This document shows positions 1 to 7,107 of a stretch of DNA of 50,246 nucleotides, one piece after another. The DNA comes from Clostridia bacterium (GTDB taxonomy: Bacteria > Bacillota_A > Clostridia > Christensenellales > Aristaeellaceae), in assembly GCA_017517815.1 (NCBI GenBank), contig JAFWYA010000034.1:1-50246 (forward strand), written 5' to 3'. The notes under the pieces were generated by a model that saw only the letters and a program-made list of their open reading frames with translations, ran no database searches and was not told the origin of the DNA. Each line of letters begins with the position of its first letter. Position 1 is the stretch's first letter. Both the position numbers and the translations under genes were made by a program.

Positions 1-13
1 GGGCAAAAAATAA

Positions 14-134
14 GCCGCCCCTTTAGGGGCAGCCTGTAAAAATGGTGCGGTTGGCAGATCTTCAGAGCGCTCTTAGCGCTGCCGGTAATCCGCCCTTATA
101 GGGCGTAATCAAGCCACCGGCTAAGCCGGTGGTT
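14..134. repeat. Cluster of four short palindromes (REP-like)
   Basis: Four perfect or near-perfect inverted repeats lie end to end: GCCCCT/AGGGGC at 17-30, GGCAG/CTGCC enclosing AGCGCT units at 53-83, CGCCCT/AGGGCG at 91-105, and CCACCGGC/GCCGGTGG at 114-132. None is followed by a clear T-run on the plus strand. The arrangement resembles REP/BIME clusters or the hairpin ends of IS200/IS605-type elements. The last one may also end transcription of the yccF-like gene, which stops at 139 on the minus strand. No transposase is visible here, so the origin is inferred. Confidence 0.55.
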
Positions 135-138
135 ATGA

Positions 139-504
139 CTAACGCTGGATGACATAAGCGCCAAACGGCATGAGCGCAAGCTTGGCAAACTTGAAGCACT
201 GCAGGCCCCACGGAATGCCGACGACCGTGCAGCAAAGCACAAGGCCGTTTACGGCGGCGGTCATCGCCAGGGACAGGCCGCTTATGACCAGCCAGATCAG
301 GTTCAGTAGCATCGATACGGCGCCGTCGCCAAAAACCACCTCTTTGCCAAAAGGACAAAAGCTGAGCGCGGCAAACTTAAAGCACTGCTGCCCGATGGGG
401 ATGCCTACAATGGTGATGCTCCACAAAAGCCCAGCCATTGTCCATCCCAGCCCCTGCCACAGACCTGCAAAAACAAACCAGATGATATTTCCCAAACAAG
501 ACAT
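139..504 (-). CDS. YccF-family inner-membrane protein
   Basis: This 121-residue protein contains two similar halves, each with a hydrophobic stretch and a G-I-P-x-G-x-Q-C-F-K-F-A signature (about residues 31-43 and 93-105). That is the duplicated YccF (DUF307) pattern. Residues 3-35 and 55-95 are strongly hydrophobic, so it should sit in the cytoplasmic membrane. No biochemical function is established for the family. The start at 504 is chosen because GAGGTG lies just upstream; an in-frame start farther upstream would add 17 residues unlike the family. It is a single-gene unit, divergent from the HTH/membrane-protein pair. Confidence 0.8.
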   Translation of the reverse strand: MSCLGNIIWFVFAGLWQGLGWTMAGLLWSITIVGIPIGQQCFKFAALSFCPFGKEVVFGDGAVSMLLNLIWLVISGLSLAMTAAVNGLVLCCTVVGIPWGLQCFKFAKLALMPFGAYVIQR

Positions 505-596
505 TTTATTCACCTCGTCTGCAGTATAGCATGCAAAGGCAGCACAGCAAAGCAAATTTGCATATTACAATGGGATTCTAACTTTTTTCTCAGAAT

Positions 597-659
597 GATG
601 TAAAGCGTGCTTGACATAGCGGCGGTCATCTGTTATGATATGGATGTAAAGCATGCTTT
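597..659 (+). promoter_or_regulatory. Promoter flanked by paired operator-like repeats
   Basis: TTGACA at 611-616 and TATGAT at 634-639 are separated by 17 bases and precede the small HTH gene. The 16-base direct repeat GATGTAAAGCRTGCTT occurs at 597-612, touching the -35 box, and at 643-658, covering the expected transcription start. The second copy contains the perfect palindrome AAAGCATGCTTT (648-659). Two matching palindromic sites bracketing a promoter of a small HTH gene are the usual picture of autorepression. The binding protein is inferred to be the gene product starting at 692. Confidence 0.75.
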
Positions 660-691
660 CCATCTGCGGCGAAAGCCGCGAAAGGAGACTT

Positions 692-892
692 ATGAAAAAT
701 CGTTTGGAGGAGCTGCGCAACGCACGCGGCATTCGTCAGGAGGAGCTGGCTGCGGCGCTGAAGGTTTCGCGGCAGACCATCAGTTCGCTTGAAAACGGCA
801 GGTATAATCCGTCCATTCAGCTTGCGTTCAAGCTGGCCCGTTATTTTGAACTGACAGTGGAGGACATTTTCATCTATGAGGAGGAAGAATAA
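692..892 (+). CDS. Small XRE/Cro-type HTH regulator
   Basis: The 66-residue protein is almost entirely one helix-turn-helix domain: L-R-N-A-R-G-I-R-Q-E-E-L-A followed by V-S-R-Q-T-I-S-S-L-E-N-G-R-Y-N-P-S is the classic Cro/CI (YozG-like) recognition helix. It has no sensor or multimerisation domain. AAAGGAG at 681-687 places the start at 692. Its TAA stop overlaps the ATG of the next gene by one base, so the two are translationally coupled. Such HTH plus membrane-protein pairs are common in Bacillota, and the regulator is expected to repress its own operon through the palindromes bracketing the promoter. The inducing signal is unknown. Confidence 0.85.
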   Translation: MKNRLEELRNARGIRQEELAAALKVSRQTISSLENGRYNPSIQLAFKLARYFELTVEDIFIYEEEE

Positions 893-1326
893 TGTGCAAG
901 GGCAAGTGGAATAAACAGATGTGTTTGATCATGCTGCTGGTGGGCATTGCCAGCCTGCTATACGGACTGCTGAGCTTTCTGATCATACGGCCGGAGGGAC
1001 ACTCGCAAAACACGCTGATGGGCATGTTCACGGGCTTTGGCGCAGGCATTTGTGCGGTGGCGGTATTCCGCATGATCCGCGAAAAGGTGGTTTCCAAAGA
1101 AAAGCTGGAGCAGGAGGAGATCGACCGGCAGGACGAGCGCAACATCGCCATCAGCCGTGCGGCATTTTCCGTGGGGTACTGCGTGGCTTTTGGCCTGATC
1201 GCGGTACTCATCTTCCTGTTCATGGGACTGGGATATCCGGTGCCGTCGTACATCTGTCTGGCGGTTTTGTACCTTACGGCGGGCGCGGCATTCATCGCCC
1301 GCAAGGTGCTTGAAAAGAAAATGTAA
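892..1326 (+). CDS. Four-helix membrane protein, partner of HTH regulator
   Basis: The 144-residue product has two pairs of hydrophobic segments (about 10-30, 45-62, 96-115 and 119-137) with a charged cytoplasmic loop between them. That loop carries Q-D-E-R-N-I-x-I-S-R-A-A, a signature seen in DUF2178-like small membrane proteins. The start codon overlaps the upstream stop codon (TAATG), which supports co-translation with the HTH gene. No catalytic motif is visible. The function is unknown; a membrane-stress or signalling role is only a guess from the repeated association with small HTH repressors. Confidence 0.7.
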   Translation: MCKGKWNKQMCLIMLLVGIASLLYGLLSFLIIRPEGHSQNTLMGMFTGFGAGICAVAVFRMIREKVVSKEKLEQEEIDRQDERNIAISRAAFSVGYCVAFGLIAVLIFLFMGLGYPVPSYICLAVLYLTAGAAFIARKVLEKKM

Positions 1327-1333
1327 AAGAAAA

Positions 1334-1357
1334 GCCCTGCGCGTGCAGGGCATTTTC
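1334..1357. terminator. Bidirectional terminator between convergent genes
   Basis: GCCCTGC (1334-1340), loop GCGT, GCAGGGC (1345-1351) then ATTTTCT on the plus strand. A-rich sequence before the stem gives a T-rich tail on the minus strand, so it can serve both the membrane-protein gene and the convergent isocitrate dehydrogenase gene. Confidence 0.8.
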
Positions 1358-1359
1358 TG

Positions 1360-2562
1360 TTACAGCGTGTTCAGCGTTTGTGCAATGGCATCAAGGAAGT
1401 CGTCACTGTTGAGACCGGTTGCTTCGCCTTCGTAGAGCGCAACAAGGTCCTTGGTCATTTTGCCGCTTTCGATGGTGGCGATGGTGGCCTTCTCCAGCTT
1501 GTCGGCAAAGGCGCACAGGTCAGGCAGGTTGTCCAGCTCGCCCCTCTTGCGCAGCGCGCCGGTCCAGGCGTAGATGGTGGCCACAGGGTTGGTGCTGGTC
1601 TCCTCGCCCTTGAGATAACGGTAATAGTGGCGGGTCACGGTGCCGTGCGCGGCTTCGTACTCGTACTGGCCGTTGGGGCTGACCAGAACGCTGGTCATCA
1701 TGGCAAGGCTGCCGAAGGCGGTGGCTACCATATCGCTCATCACGTCGCCGTCGTAGTTTTTCAGCGCCCAGATGAAGCCGCCCTTTGAGCGGATGACGCG
1801 AGCCACGGCGTCATCGATGAGGGTGTAGAAGTACTCGATGCCGGCAGCTTCAAAGGCAGCCTTGTACTCGTTTTCGTACAGTTCGGCAAAGATGTCCTTG
1901 AAGCGGTGATCGTAGGTTTTGGAAATGGTATCCTTGGTGGAGAACCACAGGTCCTGCTTGACGCTCAGAGCATACTTGAAGCAGCTGTGTGCGAAGGAAG
2001 CAATGCTCTTGTCTGTGTTGTGCTGGCCCTGGATGACGCCTGCACCGTTAAAATTCATGATGGTCTGGCGGGTCTCAGTGCCGTCAGGAGCGGTAAAGAC
2101 GATCTCAGCCTTGCCGGCGCCGGGCACACGGTATTCGGTGTTTTTGTACACGTCGCCATAGGCATGGCGGGCGATGGTGATGGGCAGCTTCCAGGTGCGC
2201 ACGCTGGGGCTGACGCCGTTTACAAGCACAGGCGCGCGGAACACCGTGCCGTCAAGGATGGCGCGGATGGTGCCGTTGGGGCTTTTCCACATCTGTTTGA
2301 GGTTGTATTCCTCCACGCGCTGGGCGTTGGGGGTGATGGTGGCGCACTTGACAGCCACGCCGTACTTGAGGGTGGCGTTGGCGCTATCCACGGTGACCTG
2401 GTCGTTCGTCTCGTCACGGTGCTTCAGGCCCAGATCATAATATTCGGTTTTCAGATCCACGTAAGGCAGAATCAGTTTGTCCTTGATCTTCTGCCACAAA
2501 ATACGGGTCATCTCGTCGCCGTCCATCTCGACCAGAGGGGTGATCATGCGAATCTTTTCCAT
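1360..2562 (-). CDS. icd: NADP-dependent isocitrate dehydrogenase, eukaryote-like type
   Basis: The 400-residue enzyme should oxidise isocitrate to 2-oxoglutarate and CO2, supplying 2-oxoglutarate for glutamate synthesis and NADPH. It begins [13 protein letters not shown] and contains [17 protein letters not shown] and A-A-H-G-T-V-T-R-H, the pattern of the homodimeric subfamily found in eukaryotes, Thermotoga and many Clostridia rather than the E. coli type. Length matches the family. The start at 2562 follows AGGAAAGGAAA; an upstream in-frame ATG would add 48 unlikely residues spanning the promoter. It is a single-gene unit with its own promoter. Confidence 0.95.
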   Translation of the reverse strand: MEKIRMITPLVEMDGDEMTRILWQKIKDKLILPYVDLKTEYYDLGLKHRDETNDQVTVDSANATLKYGVAVKCATITPNAQRVEEYNLKQMWKSPNGTIRAILDGTVFRAPVLVNGVSPSVRTWKLPITIARHAYGDVYKNTEYRVPGAGKAEIVFTAPDGTETRQTIMNFNGAGVIQGQHNTDKSIASFAHSCFKYALSVKQDLWFSTKDTISKTYDHRFKDIFAELYENEYKAAFEAAGIEYFYTLIDDAVARVIRSKGGFIWALKNYDGDVMSDMVATAFGSLAMMTSVLVSPNGQYEYEAAHGTVTRHYYRYLKGEETSTNPVATIYAWTGALRKRGELDNLPDLCAFADKLEKATIATIESGKMTKDLVALYEGEATGLNSDDFLDAIAQTLNTL

Positions 2563-2611
2563 GTATACGTTTCCTTTCCTCAAAAAGCGGTTTTGCGAAG
2601 TGTGTAGAGTC

Positions 2612-2640
2612 ATTTTATCCGCTTTGTATACAGAATGCAA
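2612..2640 (-). promoter_or_regulatory. Promoter of isocitrate dehydrogenase gene
   Basis: Reading the minus strand, TTGCAT (2640-2635) and TAAAAT (2617-2612) are separated by 17 bases and lie about 50 bases upstream of the chosen start at 2562. It runs divergently from the T-box transcription unit. No operator-like repeat was noticed. Confidence 0.6.
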
Positions 2641-2699
2641 GGCGGGTACAGGAAAAGAACATCCGTATGTTTTTGCAATGTTTTTCGTAAATGACTGGG

Positions 2700-2728
2700 T
2701 TGACAAGAGGAGTTTGCTGTGTTATCAT
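2700..2728 (+). promoter_or_regulatory. Promoter of T-box transcription unit
   Basis: TTGACA at 2700-2705 and TATCAT at 2723-2728 have a 17-base spacer, so transcription should begin around 2735, just before the T-box leader. This promoter and the icd promoter account for the first part of the 473-base gap between 2562 and 3036; the T-box fills the remainder. Confidence 0.75.
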
Positions 2729-2740
2729 CCCAAACATAAC

Positions 2741-3014
2741 TGAAGATCACCCCAAAGACGATGATGAAGACGGCTGAATCAGCTGCTTCCAGAGAGCCGG
2801 TGGTTGGTGTGAACCGGCAGCAGATGCTTCAAAAAGCCCATCCCTTCTGAGTTGAAGGCCTGAAATCTTTTTGCAGAGTAAGGACTTACGTGAGGCTGCG
2901 TGAATGCACAGGGTTTGCTAGAACCCGATGAGTGGCAGTGAAAGCCGCAATTTGAGTGGTACCGCGGATGTAATACACCCGTCTCAAAGCAAGAAGCTTT
3001 GGGGCGGTTTTCTT
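2741..3014 (+). promoter_or_regulatory. T-box riboswitch (tRNA-sensing leader)
   Basis: The T-box features appear in order. Stem I has AGAGAG (2791-2796) and a GCCGG/CCGGC apical stem (2796-2818) around the loop TGGTTGGTG. A central hairpin GTAAG/CTTAC sits at 2878-2889 and GGGTT/AACCC near 2911-2925. The antiterminator pairs CCGC (2945-2948) with GCGG (2964-2967) around a bulge containing TGGT, the T-box itself being TGGTACCGCGG at 2957-2967. A terminator follows (2979-3007 plus a T-run), and ACCGC at 2961-2965 can alternatively pair with GCGGT at 3004-3008. TGGT implies a tRNA with A at position 73. The specifier lies within 2836-2844; GCC (Ala), CCC (Pro) or ATC (Ile) all remain possible by hand. 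Uncharged tRNA should allow readthrough into the HTH-cupin-ligase gene. Confidence 0.93.
2979..3014 (+). terminator. T-box conditional terminator
   Basis: A 12-base arm at 2979-2990 pairs fully (including two G-U pairs) with 2996-3007, loop AAGAA, followed by TTTTCTT. This is the terminator that the antiterminator of the T-box leader competes with. It ends 22 bases before the start codon at 3036. Confidence 0.85.
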
Positions 3015-3035
3015 ATGCTAAGGAGGTTTTCCGGT

Positions 3036-5300
3036 ATGAACCAGGCAGGACAGCAAATCCAGGAAGTAGCGCTTCGTATCAGAGAAATGCGCAACATCAT
3101 GGGCTATTCCACGGCTGAAATGGCCATCCGCACCCAGGTGACGGAAGAAACCTATGTGGAATATGAGAGCGGTTTGATTGATCTCCCGTTTTCCTTTATC
3201 CATAAGTGCGCGCTGGCATTTGGCATTGAACTGACTGACCTTCTGGAAGGCTACAGCGCCCATCTGTCCAATTATACCGTTACCCGCAAGGATCGCGGCA
3301 TCACCACAGCCCGCGAGCGCGGCATCCGCATTCAGAACCTGGCGCCCATGTTCCGTCAGAAGATCGCCGAGCCTTACTGGGTGCGCTATGAATACCTGCC
3401 CGAGCAGCAGGATCAGCCCATCCACCTGGCTACCCATGCCGGTCAGGAATTCGACCTGGTTTACAAGGGATCGCTCAAGGTGCAGATCGGCGAACATGTC
3501 GAGATCCTGCACGAAGGCGACAGCATCTATTACGACTCCGCCACGCCGCACGGCATGATCGCCGTGGGCGGCGAGGAGTGCCTGTTCCTGGCCATGGTTC
3601 TCAACGGCAAATCCATGGTTGCTCCTGAAATTCAGGAAAAGAACAAGCCTGTTTCACGTACCGACGAGGAACTGTGCTGCAAGAAGTTCATCAAAGCTGT
3701 CGAGGACGAAAAGGGTTCGCTCGTGTCCATTGACTTTGAAAATGCCGACCAGTTCAACTTCGGCTTTGACATCGTGGACGCTGTGGCCCGCAAGGATCCT
3801 GAAAAGCTGGCCATGCTGCACCTCAGCCGCGATAAGGAAGAGCGCCGCTTCACCTTCAAGGACATCAAGGACCTGTCCAACCAGACGGCCAACTACCTTA
3901 CCTCTCTGGGCGTGAAGAAGGGCGACCGCGTGATGCTGGTGCTCAAGCGCAACTGGCAGTTCTGGCCTGCCATGACGGCCCTGTGCAAGCTGGGTGCCAT
4001 CGTCATCCCGGCCACCAACCAGCTGCTGGCGCACGACTTTGAATATCGTTTCCAGGCAGCCGGCGTGAGCGCTATCCTGTGCACTGCCGACGGTGACGTG
4101 GCGCATCAGGTGGAACTGGCGCAGGCCACAAGCCCCACGCTGAAAACCAAGGTGCTTGTCGGCGGTCAGCGCGAAGGCTGGCATGATTTCAACGCGGAGT
4201 TCGGTCTGTTCAGCCGCCGTTATCAGCGCACGGAGGATACCCCCTGCGGCGACGATCCGATGCTGATGCTCTTTACCTCCGGCACAACCGGTTATCCGCG
4301 TATCGCCACCCACAGCTTCAAGTACCCGCTGGGTCACTATGTCACCGCCAAGTACTGGCACTGCGTGCATCGCGACGGCATCCACTTCACCATCTCCGAC
4401 ACCGGCTGGGGCAAGGCTCTGTGGGGCAAGTACTACGGTCAGTGGCTGTGCGAAGGCGGCGTGTTCACCTACGACTTCGATCGCTTCGATGCGGCTGACA
4501 TCCTGCCCATGTTCGGCAAGTACAAGATCACCACGTTCTGCGCGCCGCCCACCATGTACCGCATGATGATCAAGGAAGATCTCACCAAGTACGATTTCTC
4601 CTCCGTTGTGCGCGCCACCACCGCCGGCGAGGCCCTCAACCCCGAGGTTTACTATCAGTTTGAAAAGCTCACCGGCCTGCAGCTGATCGAAGGCTTCGGC
4701 CAGACCGAAACCACCCTGTCTATCGCCAATCTCGTGGGTCATGCCCATAAGGTGGGCTCCATGGGCAAGGCCAGCCCGCTGTACGACATCGCTCTGCTGG
4801 ATCCCGACGGCAACCCCGTTGCCCCCGGCCAGTCCGGCGAGATCTGCATCAAGACCAGCGAAAAGGTTCCCTGCGGCCTGTTCATCGGCTACTATCAGGA
4901 CGAAGAAAAGACGGCTGCGGTCATGCACGACGGCTGGTATCACACCGGCGACGTCGCCTGGAAGGACGAGCAGGGCTACTTCTGGTACGTCAGCCGTGTG
5001 GACGACGTCATCAAGTCTTCCGGCTACCGCATTGGACCGTTCGAGATCGAAAGTGTTATCATGGAACTGCCCTATGTGCTTGAATGCGGCGTGACCGGCG
5101 CGCCCGACGAAGTGCGCGGCCAGGTGGTCAAGGCCTGCATCGTGCTTACCAAGGGCACCGAAGGTACCGACGAGCTCAAGAAGGATATTCAAAACTACGT
5201 CAAGCAGCACACCGCGCCCTACAAGTATCCCCGCATTGTGGAGTTCCGCACCGAGCTGCCCAAGACCATCTCCGGCAAGATCCAGCGCAACAAACTGTAA
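3036..5300 (+). CDS. HTH-cupin-AMP-forming acyl-CoA synthetase fusion
   Basis: The 754-residue protein has three parts. Residues 8-72 form an XRE-type helix-turn-helix. Residues 115-190 form a cupin (H-A-G-Q-E-F, then G-D-S-I-Y-Y-D-S-x-x-P-H). From about 220 to the end it is an ANL-superfamily ligase with the P-loop T-S-G-T-T-G-Y-P near 412, G-F-G-Q-T-E-T-T, Y-H-T-G-D, R-V-D-D-V-I-K-S-S-G-Y-R-I-G-P-F-E-I-E, and the C-terminal catalytic lysine in I-S-G-K-I-Q. The ligase part most resembles acetyl- and medium-chain acyl-CoA synthetases, so it should activate a carboxylic acid via an acyl-AMP; the acid is unknown. The start at 3036 follows AGGAGG (3021-3026); an in-frame ATG at 2928 lies inside the T-box and is rejected. 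Control by a T-box suggests the substrate or product is tied to amino-acid metabolism. Confidence 0.9.
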   Translation: MNQAGQQIQEVALRIREMRNIMGYSTAEMAIRTQVTEETYVEYESGLIDLPFSFIHKCALAFGIELTDLLEGYSAHLSNYTVTRKDRGITTARERGIRIQNLAPMFRQKIAEPYWVRYEYLPEQQDQPIHLATHAGQEFDLVYKGSLKVQIGEHVEILHEGDSIYYDSATPHGMIAVGGEECLFLAMVLNGKSMVAPEIQEKNKPVSRTDEELCCKKFIKAVEDEKGSLVSIDFENADQFNFGFDIVDAVARKDPEKLAMLHLSRDKEERRFTFKDIKDLSNQTANYLTSLGVKKGDRVMLVLKRNWQFWPAMTALCKLGAIVIPATNQLLAHDFEYRFQAAGVSAILCTADGDVAHQVELAQATSPTLKTKVLVGGQREGWHDFNAEFGLFSRRYQRTEDTPCGDDPMLMLFTSGTTGYPRIATHSFKYPLGHYVTAKYWHCVHRDGIHFTISDTGWGKALWGKYYGQWLCEGGVFTYDFDRFDAADILPMFGKYKITTFCAPPTMYRMMIKEDLTKYDFSSVVRATTAGEALNPEVYYQFEKLTGLQLIEGFGQTETTLSIANLVGHAHKVGSMGKASPLYDIALLDPDGNPVAPGQSGEICIKTSEKVPCGLFIGYYQDEEKTAAVMHDGWYHTGDVAWKDEQGYFWYVSRVDDVIKSSGYRIGPFEIESVIMELPYVLECGVTGAPDEVRGQVVKACIVLTKGTEGTDELKKDIQNYVKQHTAPYKYPRIVEFRTELPKTISGKIQRNKL

Positions 5301-5365
5301 CCGTTCTTTCCCCGGGCGGCATGACCGTCCGGGGAAAAACATATCATCTGCAGGGAGGGAAAAAC

Positions 5366-5911
5366 ATGCTGTTTGCGCAAAAGACCATCGTACTCAAGGA
5401 CGGCCGCACTGCCATCCTGCGCAGTCCCAAGGCGGAAGAAGCGGAAGCAATGCTTGATTATCTGAAAACCGTTGCCGCTGAAACGCCGTTTGTTCTGCGT
5501 GAAGAGGAAGAATGCACTGAAACGGTTGAACAGGAAGCCGTGTTTCTGCAAGCAGTCAATCATTCGCCCCTGCAGGTGATGATCGTGTGCGAAGTGGACG
5601 GCGAGATCGCCGGCAACTGTCAGCTGTCTATGATGCGCCGCAGAAAGGTGCGTCACCGCGCCAGCGTGGCCATTGGGCTTATCCGCAAATATTGGGGACT
5701 GGGGATCGGAACAGCTATGTTTGAAGCCATGATCGCCATCGCGCGTGAGCATGGCATTGAACAGATGGAACTGGAGTTTATCGAAGGCAATCAGCGTGCT
5801 CAGGGGCTGTATGAAAAGATGGGATTCCGCATCTACGGTGAACGCCCGGACGCCATCCGCCTGAAGGACGGAACGAGCCTGAAAGAATATATGATGCTGC
5901 TAAAGCTGTAA
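5366..5911 (+). CDS. GNAT-family N-acetyltransferase
   Basis: The 181-residue protein is a single GNAT domain. The acetyl-CoA-binding motif A reads R-K-Y-W-G-L-G-I-G-T-A-M (about 107-118), preceded by the strand V-A-I-G-L. Motif B reads N-Q-R-A-Q-G-L-Y-E-K-M-G-F (about 142-154). The layout is that of RimI/RimL-like or small-molecule acetyltransferases, and the acceptor cannot be predicted. GGGAGGG upstream supports the ATG at 5366. It lies 65 bases after the ligase gene with no terminator between, so it is probably transcribed from the same T-box-controlled promoter. Confidence 0.88.
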   Translation: MLFAQKTIVLKDGRTAILRSPKAEEAEAMLDYLKTVAAETPFVLREEEECTETVEQEAVFLQAVNHSPLQVMIVCEVDGEIAGNCQLSMMRRRKVRHRASVAIGLIRKYWGLGIGTAMFEAMIAIAREHGIEQMELEFIEGNQRAQGLYEKMGFRIYGERPDAIRLKDGTSLKEYMMLLKL

Positions 5912-5917
5912 ACAATG

Positions 5918-5955
5918 AAAGTCCGCTGCGGAAAAGAACGCAGCGGACTTTTTGA
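5918..5955. terminator. Bidirectional terminator
   Basis: AAAGTCCGCTGCG (5918-5930) and CGCAGCGGACTTT (5939-5951) form a 13-bp perfect stem with T and A runs on either side. It separates the plus-strand acetyltransferase gene from the convergent Eis-like gene. Confidence 0.92.
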
Positions 5956-5964
5956 CTGGATGGA

Positions 5965-7101
5965 TCAGAAGGTATCGGCGGTTGCAACGCTCATGGGCAG
6001 GGGGAACCAGCCGGCGGGCGTTTGGACCTGGGGCGCATAGAAGCGGTTAAAGGCAAACAGCAGATGGATGCCTTCCTCCATGGTCAGCACAAGCTGCGCT
6101 TCTTTGTCGGTGGGGCATACGCTCACTTCGCCGTTTTCCACCTTCAGTTCCAGCGTGGGGTGATCGCCCAGCTTCAGGCACAGGGTGCCGTCGGCAAGCG
6201 GCTCGTAGCTGTTTTTCAGCTTCATGTAGGCGCGGATGACGCGCTCGGGGTTGATGAGCAGCATCATACTGTCCTGACCGATGGAATAGCTTTCGGCAAA
6301 GCTGGAAAGCGTGCGGTTGAGCGCCACGTCATGAGGAGCCGCCTTCACGTGCAGACGGTTGGGCGATTTTTTGACAAACCACGACTTGATGGCCGTCAGC
6401 AGCATCGCGTCGTCCTCCACGACCAGCTCGCTCACATGGTCGCAGGCATTGTTGGAAATCAGATAGCCAACAGGCTTCCCATCCTTCAGAATGGTCCATG
6501 GGGCAGACCAGTAGCTGCAGGCCGCCAGCACAAAGTCGTCCTTCGAACGCGCGCCGGTGACAGGCAGTCGGTTGTACAGCGCAAGCGCATATTCGGCGGC
6601 TTCGCTGCCGGGTTCCATCTTTTCAAAGTCGAACGCGGGCTCGATGTCGCGCAGACCGTGGCGCACGGTGGGGCTGCTGACATAGTAGCTGTAACCGCCG
6701 CCGCAGGGATAGAAACCGTGGTACTCATAACGCTGACGCTGGCCGCCCAAAAGCAGCATATCCAGGCCGGTTTCCTTGGCACGCTCGATCTGCATCTTCA
6801 CAAGCTCTTTCATCACGCCCGCGCCGCGCTCGTGGCGGTGCACGGCCATGGAGCCAATGTAGCCGATGTTCAGCGTTTCGCCGGCCATCGTCTGTTTCAC
6901 AGGATAGCTGCCAAGGCAGCCGCGCACACGGCCGTCGCGCACGGCGATGGCATGTACGTCGCTGAAGTCGCGTCCCTGCGCATAGCACTTGGGCAGGATC
7001 GCCTCAAAGTCGTGCGGCTCGCGCACATGGGAGAAAACCAGATCGATAAAGTCGATCACGTCAGGCATGTCGGCCTGAACGGCAAAACGGTATTCAATCA
7101 T
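5965..7101 (-). CDS. Eis-like GNAT acetyltransferase with SCP2-like C-terminus
   Basis: The 378-residue protein has an N-terminal GNAT domain (I-G-S-M-A-V-H-R-H-E-R-G-A-G-V at about 82-96), a degenerate second GNAT-like middle part, and a C-terminal region after about residue 285 resembling the sterol-carrier-like domain of the Eis family. Eis-type enzymes acetylate amine substrates such as peptides or aminoglycosides; the substrate here is unknown. The gene begins only 6 bases after the stop codon of the upstream serine hydrolase, so the two form an operon driven by the promoter near 8158-8186. Confidence 0.8.
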   Translation of the reverse strand: MIEYRFAVQADMPDVIDFIDLVFSHVREPHDFEAILPKCYAQGRDFSDVHAIAVRDGRVRGCLGSYPVKQTMAGETLNIGYIGSMAVHRHERGAGVMKELVKMQIERAKETGLDMLLLGGQRQRYEYHGFYPCGGGYSYYVSSPTVRHGLRDIEPAFDFEKMEPGSEAAEYALALYNRLPVTGARSKDDFVLAACSYWSAPWTILKDGKPVGYLISNNACDHVSELVVEDDAMLLTAIKSWFVKKSPNRLHVKAAPHDVALNRTLSSFAESYSIGQDSMMLLINPERVIRAYMKLKNSYEPLADGTLCLKLGDHPTLELKVENGEVSVCPTDKEAQLVLTMEEGIHLLFAFNRFYAPQVQTPAGWFPLPMSVATADTF

Positions 7102-7107
7102 GCTTTG

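Noticed and set aside
2928..3035. Longer N-terminus for the HTH-cupin-ligase starting at ATG 2928
   Set aside because: The extra codons run through the T-box antiterminator and terminator, and AGGAGG sits before 3036.
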